Part shown: positions 18,917 to 20,598 of the stretch, piece by piece
Layout of the letters: each line of letters starts with the position of its first letter
Position numbering within the stretch: position 1 is the stretch's first letter
Program-made: the position numbers and the translations under genes
Origin: Podochytrium sp. JEL0797
Taxonomy: Eukaryota; Chytridiomycota; Chytridiomycetes; Chytridiales; Chytriomycetaceae
NCBI GenBank assembly: GCA_027596195.1
Contig: JADGJG010000419.1
Coordinates: 1-20,598 of the forward strand
Length of the DNA: 20,598 bases
Reading direction: 5' to 3'
The notes under the pieces: model-generated
Told to the model about the DNA's origin: nothing
The model's database searches: none
Seen by the model: the letters and a program-made list of their open reading frames with translations, nothing else

Positions 18917-19486
18917 ATGGTTTTCGACCGTTCGCCTGGATTCAAGTGTGACGAGTGTGGAATTTTAGTGGTGGCCGAGGGGAAGAACGGCAAAGATGTT
19001 GTGACGCGTTTGAAGACGTGCCAGAAGTGCGAGGGCAAGATGTACTGCTCAACAAAGTGTCAAAAGATGGCCTGGATGAAAGGACACAAATCGATGTGTC
19101 GAGCTCCTAAAGACTTTTTCAAGTTTGATTTGGTCCGAATCAGCGGATTTAAGGAGATTCCGGGCGAGGATCCCGTCAATGGACATGTACTTGAAGTTTG
19201 CGGACCCGTTGTTCGGACGGGAGGTTTGAACTGTTCTGCTTCACAATGGAGAGTGTCGCATTTCGGGGGAGGTCGCGATTTTGCAGTCAAGCTTGAGAAC
19301 ATGACACGTGTCATGTTCAAGGAGGAGCGTTGGGATTGGAAGGTACTTGAAGCAGAGTTCAATGTGGCTGGAAACGTATTGGTTTTTTTGACGTGTCTGG
19401 TTTTCGGAGTCGGACTTTGCCTGCTGCTTCTGATATTGATTTACAATCCACTGACAATGAATATTCAACTTACGTCGAATAAGTAG
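18917..19486 (+). CDS. MYND-finger protein with C-terminal membrane segment
   Basis: The open frame gives 189 residues from the ATG at 18917. A complete MYND finger occupies residues about 9-55: CDECG, TCQKCEGKMYCSTKCQ, then GHKSMC, i.e. C-x2-C, C-x2-C, C-x3-C and H-x3-C. The family tail follows: FFKFDLVRISGFKEIPGE, ASQWRVSHFGGGRDFAVK, MTRVMFKEERWDWK. The C-terminus adds a strongly hydrophobic stretch (VLVFLTCLVFGVGLC, LLLLILIY; residues about 152-175), a probable membrane anchor not seen in the other copies. Upstream homology to the family (FRILIILHES, VEVRVIKQ) is in the same frame from about 18855. A different open frame starts at 18639 (GAFRPNPTILGQKK, AVMDAFTQASNLAHSG). The true gene may therefore begin further upstream through an unrecognised intron, or it may be 5'-truncated. 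It is the only copy here with an intact finger. Confidence 0.65.
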   Translation: MVFDRSPGFKCDECGILVVAEGKNGKDVVTRLKTCQKCEGKMYCSTKCQKMAWMKGHKSMCRAPKDFFKFDLVRISGFKEIPGEDPVNGHVLEVCGPVVRTGGLNCSASQWRVSHFGGGRDFAVKLENMTRVMFKEERWDWKVLEAEFNVAGNVLVFLTCLVFGVGLCLLLLILIYNPLTMNIQLTSNK

Positions 19487-19559
19487 ATGATGGCAAGAAG
19501 CTCTGAAGAGTTTTTGAGGGCGTGGTTTATTGTTCGAATCGCCAATAATTGCGGCATCA

Positions 19560-20598
<1,039 letters not shown>

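Overview
The window reads as nuclear DNA of a fungus. Genes carry many short GT-AG introns (43 to about 216 nt), several with CTAAC or CTGAC branch-point-like boxes close to the acceptor. The housekeeping genes are eukaryotic: PCNA and two WD40 proteins of the ribosomal small-subunit processome. The accessory families (plant-type GxIP leucine-rich repeats joined to an F-box, MYND fingers with a TPR-like N-terminus, a DUF6589-like protein) make an early-diverging zoosporic (chytrid) fungus my best guess. That placement is inference, not proof.

Layout. 333-1103 (+) is a dihydroorotate dehydrogenase relic that breaks into a leucine-rich-repeat (LRR) tail (1103-1349). 1453-2160 is a second, heavily decayed LRR copy. 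2277-3453 (+) is an intact five-exon PCNA gene. 3688-4484 (+) is a small KIAA1143/DUF4604-like protein. 4513-4718 holds a class-3 lipase remnant. 5185-5479 is a coiled-coil scrap abutting a third LRR tail. 5577-8637 (+) is UTP17/NAN1 (WDR75). 9157-10225 (+) is the N-terminal part of a DUF6589-like protein that runs straight into a coiled-coil/F-box/LRR pseudogene (10226-11576). 11861-15188 (-) is a 12-exon UTP21 (WDR36). 15245-19486 is a cluster of MYND-family copies, mostly broken, with an unrecognised broken gene (16580-17735, -) inside it. 19560 to the right edge (-) is a nitronate monooxygenase whose 5' end lies outside the window.

Functionally, UTP17 (UtpA/t-UTP complex) and UTP21 (UtpB complex) both act in early pre-rRNA processing, and PCNA acts in DNA replication. 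The spaces between these conserved genes are filled with truncated, frameshifted and fused fragments of a few multicopy families. The three long conserved genes splice cleanly in frame (PCNA 262 aa, UTP17 951 aa, UTP21 876 aa), so the many frame breaks elsewhere are more likely real decay than poor sequence. I see no RNA gene, CRISPR array, complete transposon or origin.
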